Positions 35,289-46,219 of a stretch of 64,000 bases of DNA are shown one piece after another. The notes beneath the pieces are model-generated. The model was not told where the DNA came from, did not search any database, and worked only from the letters and a program-made list of their open reading frames with translations. Made by a program: the position numbers and the translations under genes. This DNA is from Sipunculus nudus (lineage: Eukaryota; Annelida; Sipuncula; Golfingiida; Sipunculidae), in contig CM049306.1 in NCBI GenBank assembly GCA_026874595.1, positions 99,317,642-99,381,641 on the forward strand, read 5' to 3'. Position 1 is the stretch's first letter, and every line of letters starts with the position of its first letter.

Positions 35289-35999
35289 TGTATATTTATA
35301 CCATTCATGCATGATATACACCCAGACATGGCCAGGTGTGTGTGTTTGTGGGTCGGGGGGGGGGGGGGGGGTTGCTTCCTTTTTCCTAATTGGCAATTCC
35401 CTGAAACTAAAAAAGACTTAATCATTAATGATAAACATTGGCATCAATGCAGGGAATTGGGGTTATATATCCACCCCCCCCCCCCCACTTTTTTAACAAG
35501 GGGGGATTAGTCAATGTAATCATCCCCAACACTGATATTGAGCAAGTAACAATTAATTTTATATATTGGACATGTAATATATTAATAATTAGAAAACTTG
35601 ACTTTGTTTCAATTTCTGAGTTAACTGAAATATAAGGTTATCTAATAATCTAAACATGGTTTAGAGTTGACATTTAATGGAAACATAAAACCTGCACTTA
35701 ATTAATATAAAATATCAACATCACACAAATGTCACACATTATAAAAGGTGTATATATATATAATATATATAACCACATATACACATAATATATATTTCCA
35801 ACTCAATCACTCTTCTACCCCTGCCAGTGACCCCCCCCCCCCAACTGAGGGAACACATGAACGAGACTGGCCTCGTACCACTATACCATTACCAACGTTC
35901 ACTATTACACAGTATTAGAATAACAACTAACACAGTAAACAGATTTATGCCTACATATTAAAGAACAACATTTTACCAATGAAGATGCTGGGTAACTTC

Positions 36000-36160
36000 T
36001 GTGACTTTCAGCAGCCAGCAGACGGACAAAAATGGCTTCTCTTCCCGCCGTGGAGTCAAAAGGTCCAGGATGTTGACGTCATGAGTGGCCCCGCTGATCA
36101 CATGACGCGCGGTTTATTTCATCTGTACCGTCTGCTTTACACACGTGTCACACCATTTTC
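36000..36160 (-). promoter_or_regulatory. CRE-bearing putative promoter/5' exon, right copy
   Basis: Inverted counterpart of 24440-24600 with TGACGTCA at 36074-36081 and the same GCGGTTTATTTCATCTGTAC stretch. A promoter role is inferred from the CRE, the GC content and the position at the element end. Confidence 0.4.
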
Positions 36161-36595
36161 ACAGACGCTCATCATTTGACGTTGCATTTGCGCGTTATTC
36201 AACGCACAAGAGCGTCTACATTGCAAAGCGGCGTAAATTTACAGTCTTATGCGCCGTTATTTTACGGCAATTTTTAACAGTGCACGGAAAGGCCGTGTCT
36301 CACTAACATGCGAATGAGCTTTTTTTTTGGGTGGGGGAGTTGTCGGTGTTATGACCATGTAATAAAGGGATGACTCCCTCACTCAGTTTATAAACATTTG
36401 GAGGCTATGATAATCACCCAGATCTTCATTTAATATCCACATCTTATGAAACAGAAAAATATAACTGAGGTTAGCTTAATTGCTTGGGAGTTAAATAAAA
36501 ATTAACTGTAAATATAACTTGGATAAGAAATAGATAAAATGAGAGATGTTTAAGCTCAATGCCCCCCCCCCCCAAACTGAATGGATCCGCCACTG

Positions 36596-38475
36596 CGGCC
36601 TTAAACCTAACGGCAGACATGCAAACGCTCGTTTCTGATAGAAAGGTCGACTGCTTCTAACCATATAAGTAAGATTATTTGTCTTGAGTGTATAGGTTAC
36701 CAGCTGATTTTAAATCTATTCATAAACTATAAATAGGATTTCTTGAAGGTCAAGAGGACCCTTCCTAACCATCCCAATTAATTAAAGTTAATTAAGGGGA
36801 GTTCCCAGCATTTTCACAGACAGCAAGTGATCAAAAAATTTATCAATCCACTGGCTTTTGATATCTGCAGGACCCTTTGTTTAAAGCAAGTTTTACAGTG
36901 GATGCCTAATTATATCAGGGGTTGCAGATTTTTAACCATTTTTATGTAATCCTTTTTCCTTTGATGCACATAACAAGCAGCTCAAATGCTATCACTTTAG
37001 TAAAAACACTGATTATGATAATTACCTGTCTTATATTGGCTGCTTTTAAACCCATGTTTTCTGGGCCTAAATTCAGATTTAGCGTTGTAATAATACAGGT
37101 AAAATCATCTTATAAATATATATTATCATGTGGATCCCTAGACGGTGATAGCAGAAGGAAACAAGATGTGTTGTTTATTTCTGGAAATGATCCATGTAAC
37201 CAATACGAAGTCTAAACTCAGCAACATTAACGAAGCCTTTACGCTGGTTCACTTAAAGAATAACACTGGTCGGCAAAATAGATAGGATTCCATTAAATAA
37301 ATGTGTGTACTCAACCTGTTGCGGCTTTCCATTTTGGCAGAAATGACTAAAATGCACTAGAATACCCCAGATCATGGAATGCTATCAGATCAATGTACTT
37401 AGCAATATCACAGATGACATATGATTAACTCAACATTCTCTGATGTTGCATACCCCGAGATGTTTCAAACCAGATACATTTATGTTACACTCGGAATTTA
37501 AAAGATTCAGTACACAGCATCCAGGAGTCTATTCAGTAGGGATGTAAGCCTTTTGTGGGTCTCTATGTGTTAGGAATTGTGCATGCTCAAGATATAAACC
37601 AGATCAGTTCTCGTGGGGGTGTCTTTGTTTCCTTGCCGAAAGGTAAGAATCTGCTCTAACACAGGATAATTAGGGTGGCCATCATCACGCTAGCGTGTGA
37701 TATGAACACCTTTCTCTTCAGAGAGAACAAACTGAGAAAGCTGGAGATATAAAACATATCAAATATCAAATACAGATCAAAGAAACATGAAGCCATTATC
37801 AAACGCCGATCAAACAATGCATCAGATTTTACTTGCCTTATGTTTTAAGGCATGTCTTCAATGTTACATGTCGTTAATGGTCAAATTAATTTCATTTAAT
37901 GTTAACAGTGATTATTTTGGAAGGCAGTTTGATCTGAGCCGTGAAATACGTGCGTCAGAATGCTCGTATAATTATACATGAAACTAATACGATACGTGAC
38001 TGCATTGTTTTTAATATAATCATTCAACAAATATTTTTCGAGTATTGTATATATAATTATCTTGAACAATGGCACTTTATAATGAATGAAAACTTTTATA
38101 CTTGGTACAGAGTACCTTAAATGCCGGCTGTTGAATGATGTATGAATAAATTAATGCTCAATTTTTATCACTATACTGGAGTAATGAGTATTCTTTTAAG
38201 ATCTAAGATCAGCGACGAAGCCTTGATTTTATGTCCACAGGCCTAAATGTCTTTACTTTCATCATCTTTAATGTTAATTATCTTATAATCTCAAATTTAA
38301 TTACAAGGGTCCAAGTGTTCGGTTCTAACGAGCCAACATACTGAGATTGTTGAATTTAACTTGATGTATGTCTAAATATTCAAAAGGAGGAATCAGGATT
38401 ATACTTTTCTTCTTAAATATAAAAATACTCTTTTGTCTTTATAACGGACCCGTGTGGGCAGTATAGAGTATATAT
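36596..38475. other. Stretch without a recognisable gene
   Basis: AT-rich. Frames at 36922-37215 and 37787-37981 have no motif. Nothing supported. Confidence 0.6.
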
Positions 38476-39325
38476 GTTTTTAGCTATCCTGTGAGCGGTA
38501 CCCATGTTGCGTCGTCCGTCCGTCGTCTGTACGTTAACACAAGCAGCTTTTTCTCAGCAATGCCTTGACAGAAACTCTCAGATACACATGGATCAAGTAG
38601 GCCTTAAAGTGAGATTAAAACATCAAAGTGTTTTCCCGATTTTTTTCTTTTTGTGTGTTGTAGGAACATAAGAAATTGCACTGTTTTTAACTTTGTGGCT
38701 AATTTTCATTCATGCAGGTGTAACTATAAAAAAGAAAAATGTGTCCATCACACACATTCCTACTTTGACTCTTGGTTCATGCCCTTCCATTAAACTAAGA
38801 CACAACGGATAAATTTACTCTGAAGACTGTATGAATTATCACTATATTTTGCCAATACTGATTTGAGTGAAGGAATATCATAATGATTTTTTTGTTTGTT
38901 TTTTTTGGGGGGGAGGGATCTTTATTTTTGACAATTTTATGAGTTTTTGTATACGCCCGTTCTTCTGTCCGTCCGTCCGTTAACTTTTAGTTTTGGCGCG
39001 ATAACTAAGCAGGGCTTCGATGGATTTTTACGAAACTTCTTGCCAATAAATATTCTCGCTTGTGTTCGATTATAGGCTATATCCACGCATATTTAATGAG
39101 GTCAGATATCACGAGGCTACTTTGTGGTATCGCCTAACCAATGACTGACCAGGAATATGATGGATTTTGTTCAAACTCGTCAGAAATATTAATCAGTATA
39201 ATATCTCGCTTAAGTTCGCTTTCCAGCAAAATCCATGCATATTTAATATGGTCAGACTTTGATCACTTTCAAAAATCTGATGGATTTTCATAAAACTCGT
39301 TATCCCTAGATGTACTTCTCTCACC
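38476..39325. repeat. GTCC-type dispersed repeat fragments with ~135-bp units
   Basis: Two entries: TTTTTAGCTATCCTGTGAGC followed by GTCGTCCGTCCGTCGTC (38478-38530), and TTCTGTCCGTCCGTCCGTTAAC (38963-38985) followed by three diverged units carrying GATGGATTTT..AAACT and CGCATATTTAAT.GGTCAGA (about 39018, 39163, 39280). The style matches the element at 42127-46211 but the sequence is a different subfamily. Confidence 0.55.
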
Positions 39326-41055
39326 AATCCATAGTTTGAGGACAATTGGAAGAACCATTTCTTCAGAATCATTACAAACAACTCTAAACATGGAGATTTT
39401 GTAGGGTTTGGCACCTTATTATACATTTAATCAATGGCCTTCACCTGAAGAGGTATTATTAATCCAGTTTAAAGTAGTTTTTGCTGGTCACCAGGATGTT
39501 GGCTCTTCCCCTAATATATTTATGTTGTATTAATTGGACCTGATAAAATTTTAAATTTCTTATTAAAACTTTAAAGGTGTAAGAACTTTTTCTAGGGGGT
39601 GGGTAAATTTTTTTCAGTGTACTTTCCTAGGTATTACAAATTGCGGCCTTGGAGCCCGGCTGATTGTGTATACTTAGTACCAGCTGGTTACTTTTTCTCA
39701 ACACTTCCCACTGGGTATATATATAGTTCGATCAGTTTGCTGATTACTCTCAGTTTTACTTGAGATGAAAGAAAATTATTTTTATCAAGTTTTTATAGGT
39801 ATAAACATGAGCAAGTGTAGAGATAACAATTTAGGCAGGAATGTATGCCTAACTTAAGGGCATAAAGCACTCCAACACTTTATTGACGAAATCTCAACAT
39901 ACTTTATTCTTGTAAATTAAACAATGATCAAATCAAAAATATAAAAATTATAAAATAAAGCATATTGTCAAAACTGAACACTTCTATTAAAAACATCAGT
40001 ATGGGTAATTATGTCAAAAACTGAACAGCTCTATTATAAATACTTGCATGGGTTATTTAATAAAATAAAAATGCCCAGAGGTCTCTAGTATTTTCAGAGA
40101 TATGCTGTAACCTATTTAAACACACTCCTGAGACAGTCCTTAAACCCTTAATTAAATCCTTTGTTGACGCAGTTGGTTTATTCATTTTCACCTAATTTTG
40201 CATAGGTATAATCATTTCTAGGTGAAAGTAGGTTGCCAGGTCATTCTTGTTGACGGACTGCATATGAATATGATTTTATAAGAGACTCCTGTTTTATTTT
40301 CAACTCTTAGCAGTCATTTAAGTGCGGTCAACTTATGAAAGGGCATTGTACATGCCACTGGAGAAGTAAAAGTGTATTCATCGTGTATGCTCAATAAAAT
40401 CTCTGTGATTGTGCAAAATTTGTTTTCGTTTACTGGAGATTTATACCTTATATACACATCTAAATAGCAAAATGGCTCGATATTATAGAACATGTTATTC
40501 TGACTCCCCATATTTTATAATAGTTCTCTGTCGGTTTATCCAGAGGTAATAAAAAATTACATATCAAGACGTTTCCTGTGTGAAATAAAATAAATCTAGC
40601 TTTTACAGTATTATCATATAGGAACATTTCACATGAGGGCTTTGGGTCCTTGGGCCCATGTTTAACTCATTTTAGCTGTTATGGTCTTAAGGCTTTCTCT
40701 GAAGTTTATGTGATCTTTTTAGTTTTACCTCAATTTTACCCAAACTTCTCCCCTCAGACCAGTTTATATATTCTGAAAACTAGCAATGTTCTATACACTG
40801 TAGTGTATGAAACAGAACGTTGCGTTCTTGGGTACGTGGAGTACGGTCGCCTAATCAATACTGAGACTTTACACGTTACATTTAAGGGTAATTATATATT
40901 TAAAAAGTCTAAATATTAATGTTCATGATATAACTTGTGTAAAACATTCTCAGCTAATGCATGGGCATTTCTTAGGAACCGGTAGTGCTTGTAAAGTCAT
41001 GTTTTCAAAGTTAATTAGTTTGGAAGAGTGCCAAGGCTATGCATAGGAAACCAAG

Positions 41056-41058
<3 letters not shown>
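39326..41058. other. Stretch without a recognisable gene
   Basis: AT-rich. The frame at 40650-40919 is open but has no motif or splice support. Confidence 0.55.

Positions 41059-41112
<54 letters not shown>
41059..41112. repeat. (TA)n microsatellite
   Basis: Pure TA run of about 54 bp. Confidence 0.95.
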
Positions 41113-41114
<2 letters not shown>

Positions 41115-41684
41115 TTAAGAATAAACATGTAGCCAGATTGGTTACCATGGAGACCTCGTTCAATGCGTCATGTTTAACCTCCTGTCCTCAGCAACTAAAT
41201 AATAAAAATGGTCGGCCTTCTGTTGAATAGTTAATATCGGCGTTTTAGTTATTCTTTTTTTACTGAAATTTATAATTAGTACTAAGTACTGACGTGACAG
41301 GATGTAGTCTCATTATTTTCGTCATTATCTTGGAAAATTCTATTCTGGTAACACATGGCAAAATGTAGCCTCAAATATGTAACTCAAAACTACGAGCACA
41401 TCCAAGCCGAATGAGACAGTGTGACCACAATGAATTTGTCCTTTTAACTTGTACTGTGTACAGATAACGTTCTAATTTTCTGTTAACATCCTAAATGTAG
41501 TAAAAGGCACTTGGGTTCCAAAAGTATTAGGTATACATAGACATTATATACATAACATACTGAATCAATATTAGATATATTTGGTCTTAATTCCAATCGG
41601 TGTTGTCTTAATTAGAAGACTAATGTCTGTTAAAGATAGAATTAATGGTAATGTAATACATTGTACATATAAAATGTGATTGTA
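41113..41684. other. Stretch without a recognisable gene
   Basis: AT-rich, nothing supported. Confidence 0.55.
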
Positions 41685-41861
41685 CCGTGGAACCCCGCCT
41701 TGCGATGAACCCAGAATTTGCGACCACCCCCACAATTACTCTCATTTTTCTATGTCCCGAATACATGATCCAAGTAATTTAGAACTTCACAAATGCGTCC
41801 ACCCCAAAATACGACAATTTTGGTCAGTCCCTAAGGTGGTCGTAATTGTGAGGTGGCACTT
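41685..41861. mobile_element. Possible small Tigger-like MITE
   Basis: TA-flanked 177-bp segment starting CCGTGGAACCCCGCCTTGCG and ending GTAATTGTGAGGTGGCACTT; the ends pair imperfectly, and CGACCACC-type motifs recur inside, as in the MITE at 14172. The TIRs are decayed, so this is tentative. Confidence 0.35.
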
Positions 41862-42177
41862 TACTTGTTTATTCCAGTGCATGTCTATTGATTTTCATGT
41901 GTATGCTTGTTGCGTTCATTATATAAGTGATTAAAGGGGTCTATACCAATATCTGACGTCTGTTAACTAAAGATAATCCTTTGAACTTTTTAAAAATATG
42001 CCACGTGTTTATAACATGTGAGGGGCCCCCAAAATAATCCAAAACATTCGACAAGGACATCAAGCAACAGGTCAGATAAATCAGAGTTGTGCCCCCCCCC
42101 CCCCCCGGTATCAGTTTCTTAACTGTGTTTTTAGCTCAGCTGACTATAAGTCATCTGAGCTATAGTCGTGGTCCATT

Positions 42178-42246
42178 GTCCGTCGTCCGTCCGTCTGTCT
42201 GTCCGTCCGTCTGTCCGTCCGTCCGTCCGTCTGGATGTCCGTCCGT
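42178..42246. repeat. (GTCC)n/(GTCT)n microsatellite
   Basis: Mixed GTCC and GTCT tetranucleotides directly after the terminal hairpin. Confidence 0.9.
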
Positions 42247-42269
42247 AAGACTGGCACGTTTCGACACCA

Positions 42270-43560
42270 TTGAAATTCGGCATACAGTTAGATGTCCCCA
42301 AAATCTCCTACCATGCCAAAAATTGGGTCAATATGACTTCGTTCCTTCGAGATATTAAGGAAAAACCTCAATTTTTTATTAGAAATCTATTTTCACACTT
42401 CAGGACTGCCTAATATCAAAACCACTCATCTGGATTTCTTTATTTTTACCATAAATATTCCTCTATATGGTTCCTATGTACATGCCAGAAATTAAGTCAG
42501 TATTATAAAATTTAAAAAAGTTATGGGCCCAAACATAATGGACTTTGTAAAAAAATGAGGAAAGATGTTTTGTCACTTTAGACCAAAAGTGTTAAAGGTA
42601 GGAATTTTTTTTCAGTAATACTACTTTAAATAATCAAAATTTAATTGTATACTAAAAATTAGATCAAAATCTGTTAAATTTTTTTAAATATTGGCAAAAA
42701 TATAAAATTGGTACCTTAAATTTTGCCCAAGTTTGACCATGGCACGTTTTTTTCCTGTAACTGCTGTGGATTTTATTTTCAAAGCATGTTTTTGTTAGCA
42801 TTTCAACTGTTAAAACAAAAAATTTGAAACCAGTTGATCAAAAACTGTAGATTTTATTCAAGTTTTCAAGCATCATGTCACATATTGTTTACATCAAGCT
42901 AGTGTTATGCAGTTTACTAGAGCTGAGCTCCCCAGCTTCAGCTCTAAGTTCCTTAAATTTTGCATACAGTTAGATGTCCCCCAAATCCTCTACCATACTA
43001 AAAGTTTGGTCACTAGGACTGCATTCCCTTGAGATATTAAGAAAAAACTTCATTTTTCCATTAAAACCCCATTGTTACATTTTAAGATTGCCTAATATCA
43101 AAACCACTGATCTGACTTTGATCATATATAATATACATATTTTTCTATACATTCGCTATGCATATGCCAGGAATGATGTCATTATTGTGTAATTGTTTTA
43201 AGTTCTAGGCCCAAACTTAATGCACTTTGTAAAAAAATCAAGAAATATTTTTACTCTCTTAACATGAAAATTGCTGAAGGTAGACATTTTTTGCCAGGGA
43301 TATAACATTATTTAATCAAGATTCAATTGTATTCCCAAAATTAGTTCTGAATTTTTCAAATTTTATAGGTTATTAGCATAAATATAAAATCAGTACCTTA
43401 AATTTTGCCCAACTTTGGCCATGGCATGTTTTTTCCCTGTAAGCACTGTTGATTTAATTTTCATATCTTGCACACGTAAGGATTTTAGATTCTAAATTCT
43501 GAAGTTATAAAAGGAATTGGTCAAAAACTAGCTTTTATGAAAGTTTTTATGAGACCATAT
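42270..43560 (+). repeat. Two diverged ~682-bp tandem units plus a later fragment
   Basis: Unit 1 (about 42270-42925) and unit 2 (about 42955-43560) share, in order, CATACAGTTAGATGTCCCC, GAGATATTAAG, CTAATATCAAAACCACT, ACTTTGTAAAAAAAT and TACCTTAAATTTTGCCC. A third fragment, AAACC.(A)ATTGATCAAAAACTG, lies at about 44395-44575. Confidence 0.8.
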
Positions 43561-44654
43561 CACACCTTGGCTGTACTGAAGCCCCTCTTTTATGTCCCCA
43601 CATTGACCTTTCAGGCCAATTATGCATGCTTGAAGCGAGGCACTCTGCAGCCAGCCAGCTCTTGGGTGGCTTCAACTGGATCTAACTGTCCAACCCCCTC
43701 CACTAGTATTTGTTTAGGCCATAAACATAACAATAAACTTTTTTTTAATTCTTGGTTTATGATAAGATTAAAAAAAAAATAAATGGAAAAGGAATTTATA
43801 GTTAATGAGTTACAGGGGAGTACCTTGCAATTACTGATCATTTATGGATCTTCCATGGATGGCAAAAATTGTATTTCAAATGACACCATGCAGTCACCAT
43901 TGGGTATTTTTCATTTCAACCATAAAAATGAAAAATAAATAATTAAAATAAATTATTGTTTACTATTAGGGATTATATGAAGCAAGATAATAATAGACAA
44001 GGATGCAGTTGATTATATTAAATTAATCTAAATTTCCAGGTCTTTTCCAGGTGTTTAACTTGTTGGTTTATATTTATTACAAAATTAAAATAATAAATAA
44101 ATGTGTCAAAAATTTAAAATATTACTCAGACAAGTGCTCATTAAAGATTTTAATTTGTTTGACTTATAACTCATGGTTGTATCAGTTGTTACATGATACT
44201 GGCTAAATAATCAAAATTTATATTGCTGGTCCTTTATTTCAGTTCATAAAATTAAACATTCCCAACTCCAGTTTGCTCCTGGTATGATATATTGGGTGTT
44301 TTGATCCTTGGATTAATTTTAACACATGTATTAGTTTTATAGCTGAGAATACTTTTCTTTTTTTCCTGATACCATTTAAAAAAATATAAATATTCAAATT
44401 TTTCCTGTTAGTGCTGTGGATTTAATTTTCATAGCATGTACACATTAACATTTCATCTGTTAAAATCTGAAATTTGAAACCAATTGATCAAAAACTGCAG
44501 ATTTTATTCAAGTTTCCAGGTACCATGTCTTCATTGTTTACATCAGATCAGTATAAATGCAGTGTACTGGGCAGTTACATAACACCTTCAGGTCTGACCT
44601 ACTGTCACTGTGAGTGTGTGGGTCAGGCTGGGTCAGGCAGTAATTACCAGAGAG

Positions 44655-44688
44655 CCTCTCTTTCTCTCTCTCTCTCTGGCAGTCTAGG

Positions 44689-44745
<57 letters not shown>

Positions 44746-44766
44746 CTTTTTCTCTTTCTTTCTCCA

Positions 44767-44838
<72 letters not shown>
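44655..44838. repeat. Long interrupted (TC)n microsatellite
   Basis: About 180 bp of TC with CTTT, GGCAGTCTAGG and CCATC interruptions. The long Ser/Leu and Glu/Arg frames over it are repeat artefacts. Confidence 0.95.
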
Positions 44839-44841
<3 letters not shown>

Positions 44842-46219
44842 AATTGCCTCCCTTCCTCCCTCCATCCCATTCTGTTGACAGGTAATATAAACTAGATACA
44901 TTAGCTATAAATGTTGATGCAATTGAGAAATGTGAATCAATTGAAATTTTCACAATCACATGTATGTTATACTGTAAATTTATAGTAACATTCGGAAACT
45001 TGGATTAAAATTATGTAATGAAAAAAAGGAATAAATGCAAATATTGTTAATTTTTTCTTGGCTCAGTAGAATGGGGAAAAAATTATTTGCTTTGTTTCTC
45101 CATCTTTCTGTCTGTTTTAAATATTTAATGTTCATGAATAAACTTTTTTTTTATAAGCACTGTTGAATTAAATTTTATATCTTGTATGTATATGCAAAGG
45201 TGTTGTAACTCTCACCATCCCCTTCTTCATCCCACTGAGGCTTTGCTCCTTGGCACTGTGAACAATAGTTCTATGGCTATAGCATAAAATTTAATAATTA
45301 AAGAAAATATCTACAGAGAGACAGAGGCATTGTAACTCTGATCATAACACAAATCCCCCCCCCCCCCCCCATCAAGTCATTGCACCTGTGGAATGGGGAC
45401 GTTATGGCAACTGTATACATATCATAAAATTGATAAAAAGGTTTACCAAATAAATTGGATCTCATCAGACAAATGTGTAAACTGTTGAACTGTCAACAGC
45501 TTATCAAAAAGGTAACCAATGGAAAGGCATTGTCAGGTCTCAAATATTATTTGCAACATTTTCTTCAATCATATAAACCAACCATGGCCCAGATGACCTC
45601 TTCCTCTCAAACATAATCTACATTTTATCATATTTTTAAGATTTTAACCTTCCAGGTGGTTCAGTACTGTTGACCATTTGTCCATAGGTACCTATGTACA
45701 TGCCAGAAATTATGTCAATATTGTGTAGTATGTAGACGTGAGGGGCATCAAAATAATGCACCTTTTCAAGACCGATCTTGTCAAGATATTATGTCATACA
45801 GTCACAAATTCATAAATCCCCTCATCAGCATAGTTAATCATAACCTTGTATCTGTCAAATTGAACTCTTGCAGTTTTCCATACACTATAGATCCTTCAAC
45901 AAATAGCCTTATCATCATTATACAACTGCTTAGCATACTGTCATTGCATTCATATTTGCTCCAATAAATTGCTTTTTTCGACCCCTCCCAAATAAATAAA
46001 AAATAAACCACTATATTTTACTCCAAATTAATCCATCTGTCAGGTTATTTCATATATCATTTACTCACATATTACATTATATTCCTTTATAAAAGCCCAA
46101 CATGACCATGATATTCTAAGCTTAATCTACTCAGTATAGTATCACAATGGTGATACATTTATAGTCCAATCATGATCAGCTGAGCGCCGTGACCCATGGG
46201 TCCCTTGTTTTCTAGTGTC

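Larger units (their letters stand above)
30596..36282 (-). mobile_element. Unidentified 5.69-kb TIR element, right copy
   Basis: Inner end CACTGTTAAAACTTGCACGT, outer end ACGGCAATTTTTAACAGTG. CA flanks both sides (30594-30595 and 36283-36284), different from the TA around the left copy, so the two copies look like separate insertions with 2-bp target duplication. All landmarks of the left copy recur in reverse order. It is the better preserved copy: the segments at 33686-33869 and 32658-32740 are open where the left copy is broken. No frame longer than about 100 residues exists, so if it encodes a protein this must be spliced. Confidence 0.75.
24221..36595 (-). mobile_element. hAT-like element split by two large insertions
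   Basis: Ends are AGGTGGCGGACCGAGATATT (24221) and ATGGATCCGCCACTG (36595), matching the termini of the element at 22535-23452 in reverse. The three remaining pieces (24221-24294, 29958-30595 and 36283-36595) align in order with that uninterrupted copy, so it once was a ~1-kb element. Flanks CACCCTTA and CGGCCTTA agree at 6 of 8 positions when shifted by one base. Confidence 0.65.
42127..46211 (+). mobile_element. Dispersed ~4.1-kb repeat with terminal hairpin
   Basis: Opens with a stem-loop, AGCTCAGCTGAC-TATAA-GTCATCTGAGCT (42133-42161), followed by a GTCC/GTCTGTCC tract (42178-42246). It closes with GATCAGCTGAGCG and the perfect palindrome GACCCATGGGTC (46191-46202), then CCTTGTTTT. Inside are diverged tandem units with a period of about 682 bp and a (TC)n tract. 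There is no coding frame. The hairpin alone recurs in both arms of the 24-36 kb palindrome. I place the borders from these terminal motifs; class unknown. Confidence 0.5.

Noticed and set aside
24295-36282. Palindrome as a pure assembly artefact or a single Polinton
   Set aside because: The arms differ by many substitutions and microsatellite structure, and each has its own flanking dinucleotide, so a simple artefact is unlikely. No polymerase, integrase or long TIR of a Polinton is present.
44474-44901. Long Ser/Leu-rich and Glu/Arg-rich proteins on opposite strands
   Set aside because: They are translations of the (TC)n microsatellite in different frames.
46173-46211. Helitron 3' end
   Set aside because: There is a palindrome near the end, but no CTRR terminus and no Rep/helicase frame in the preceding 4 kb.
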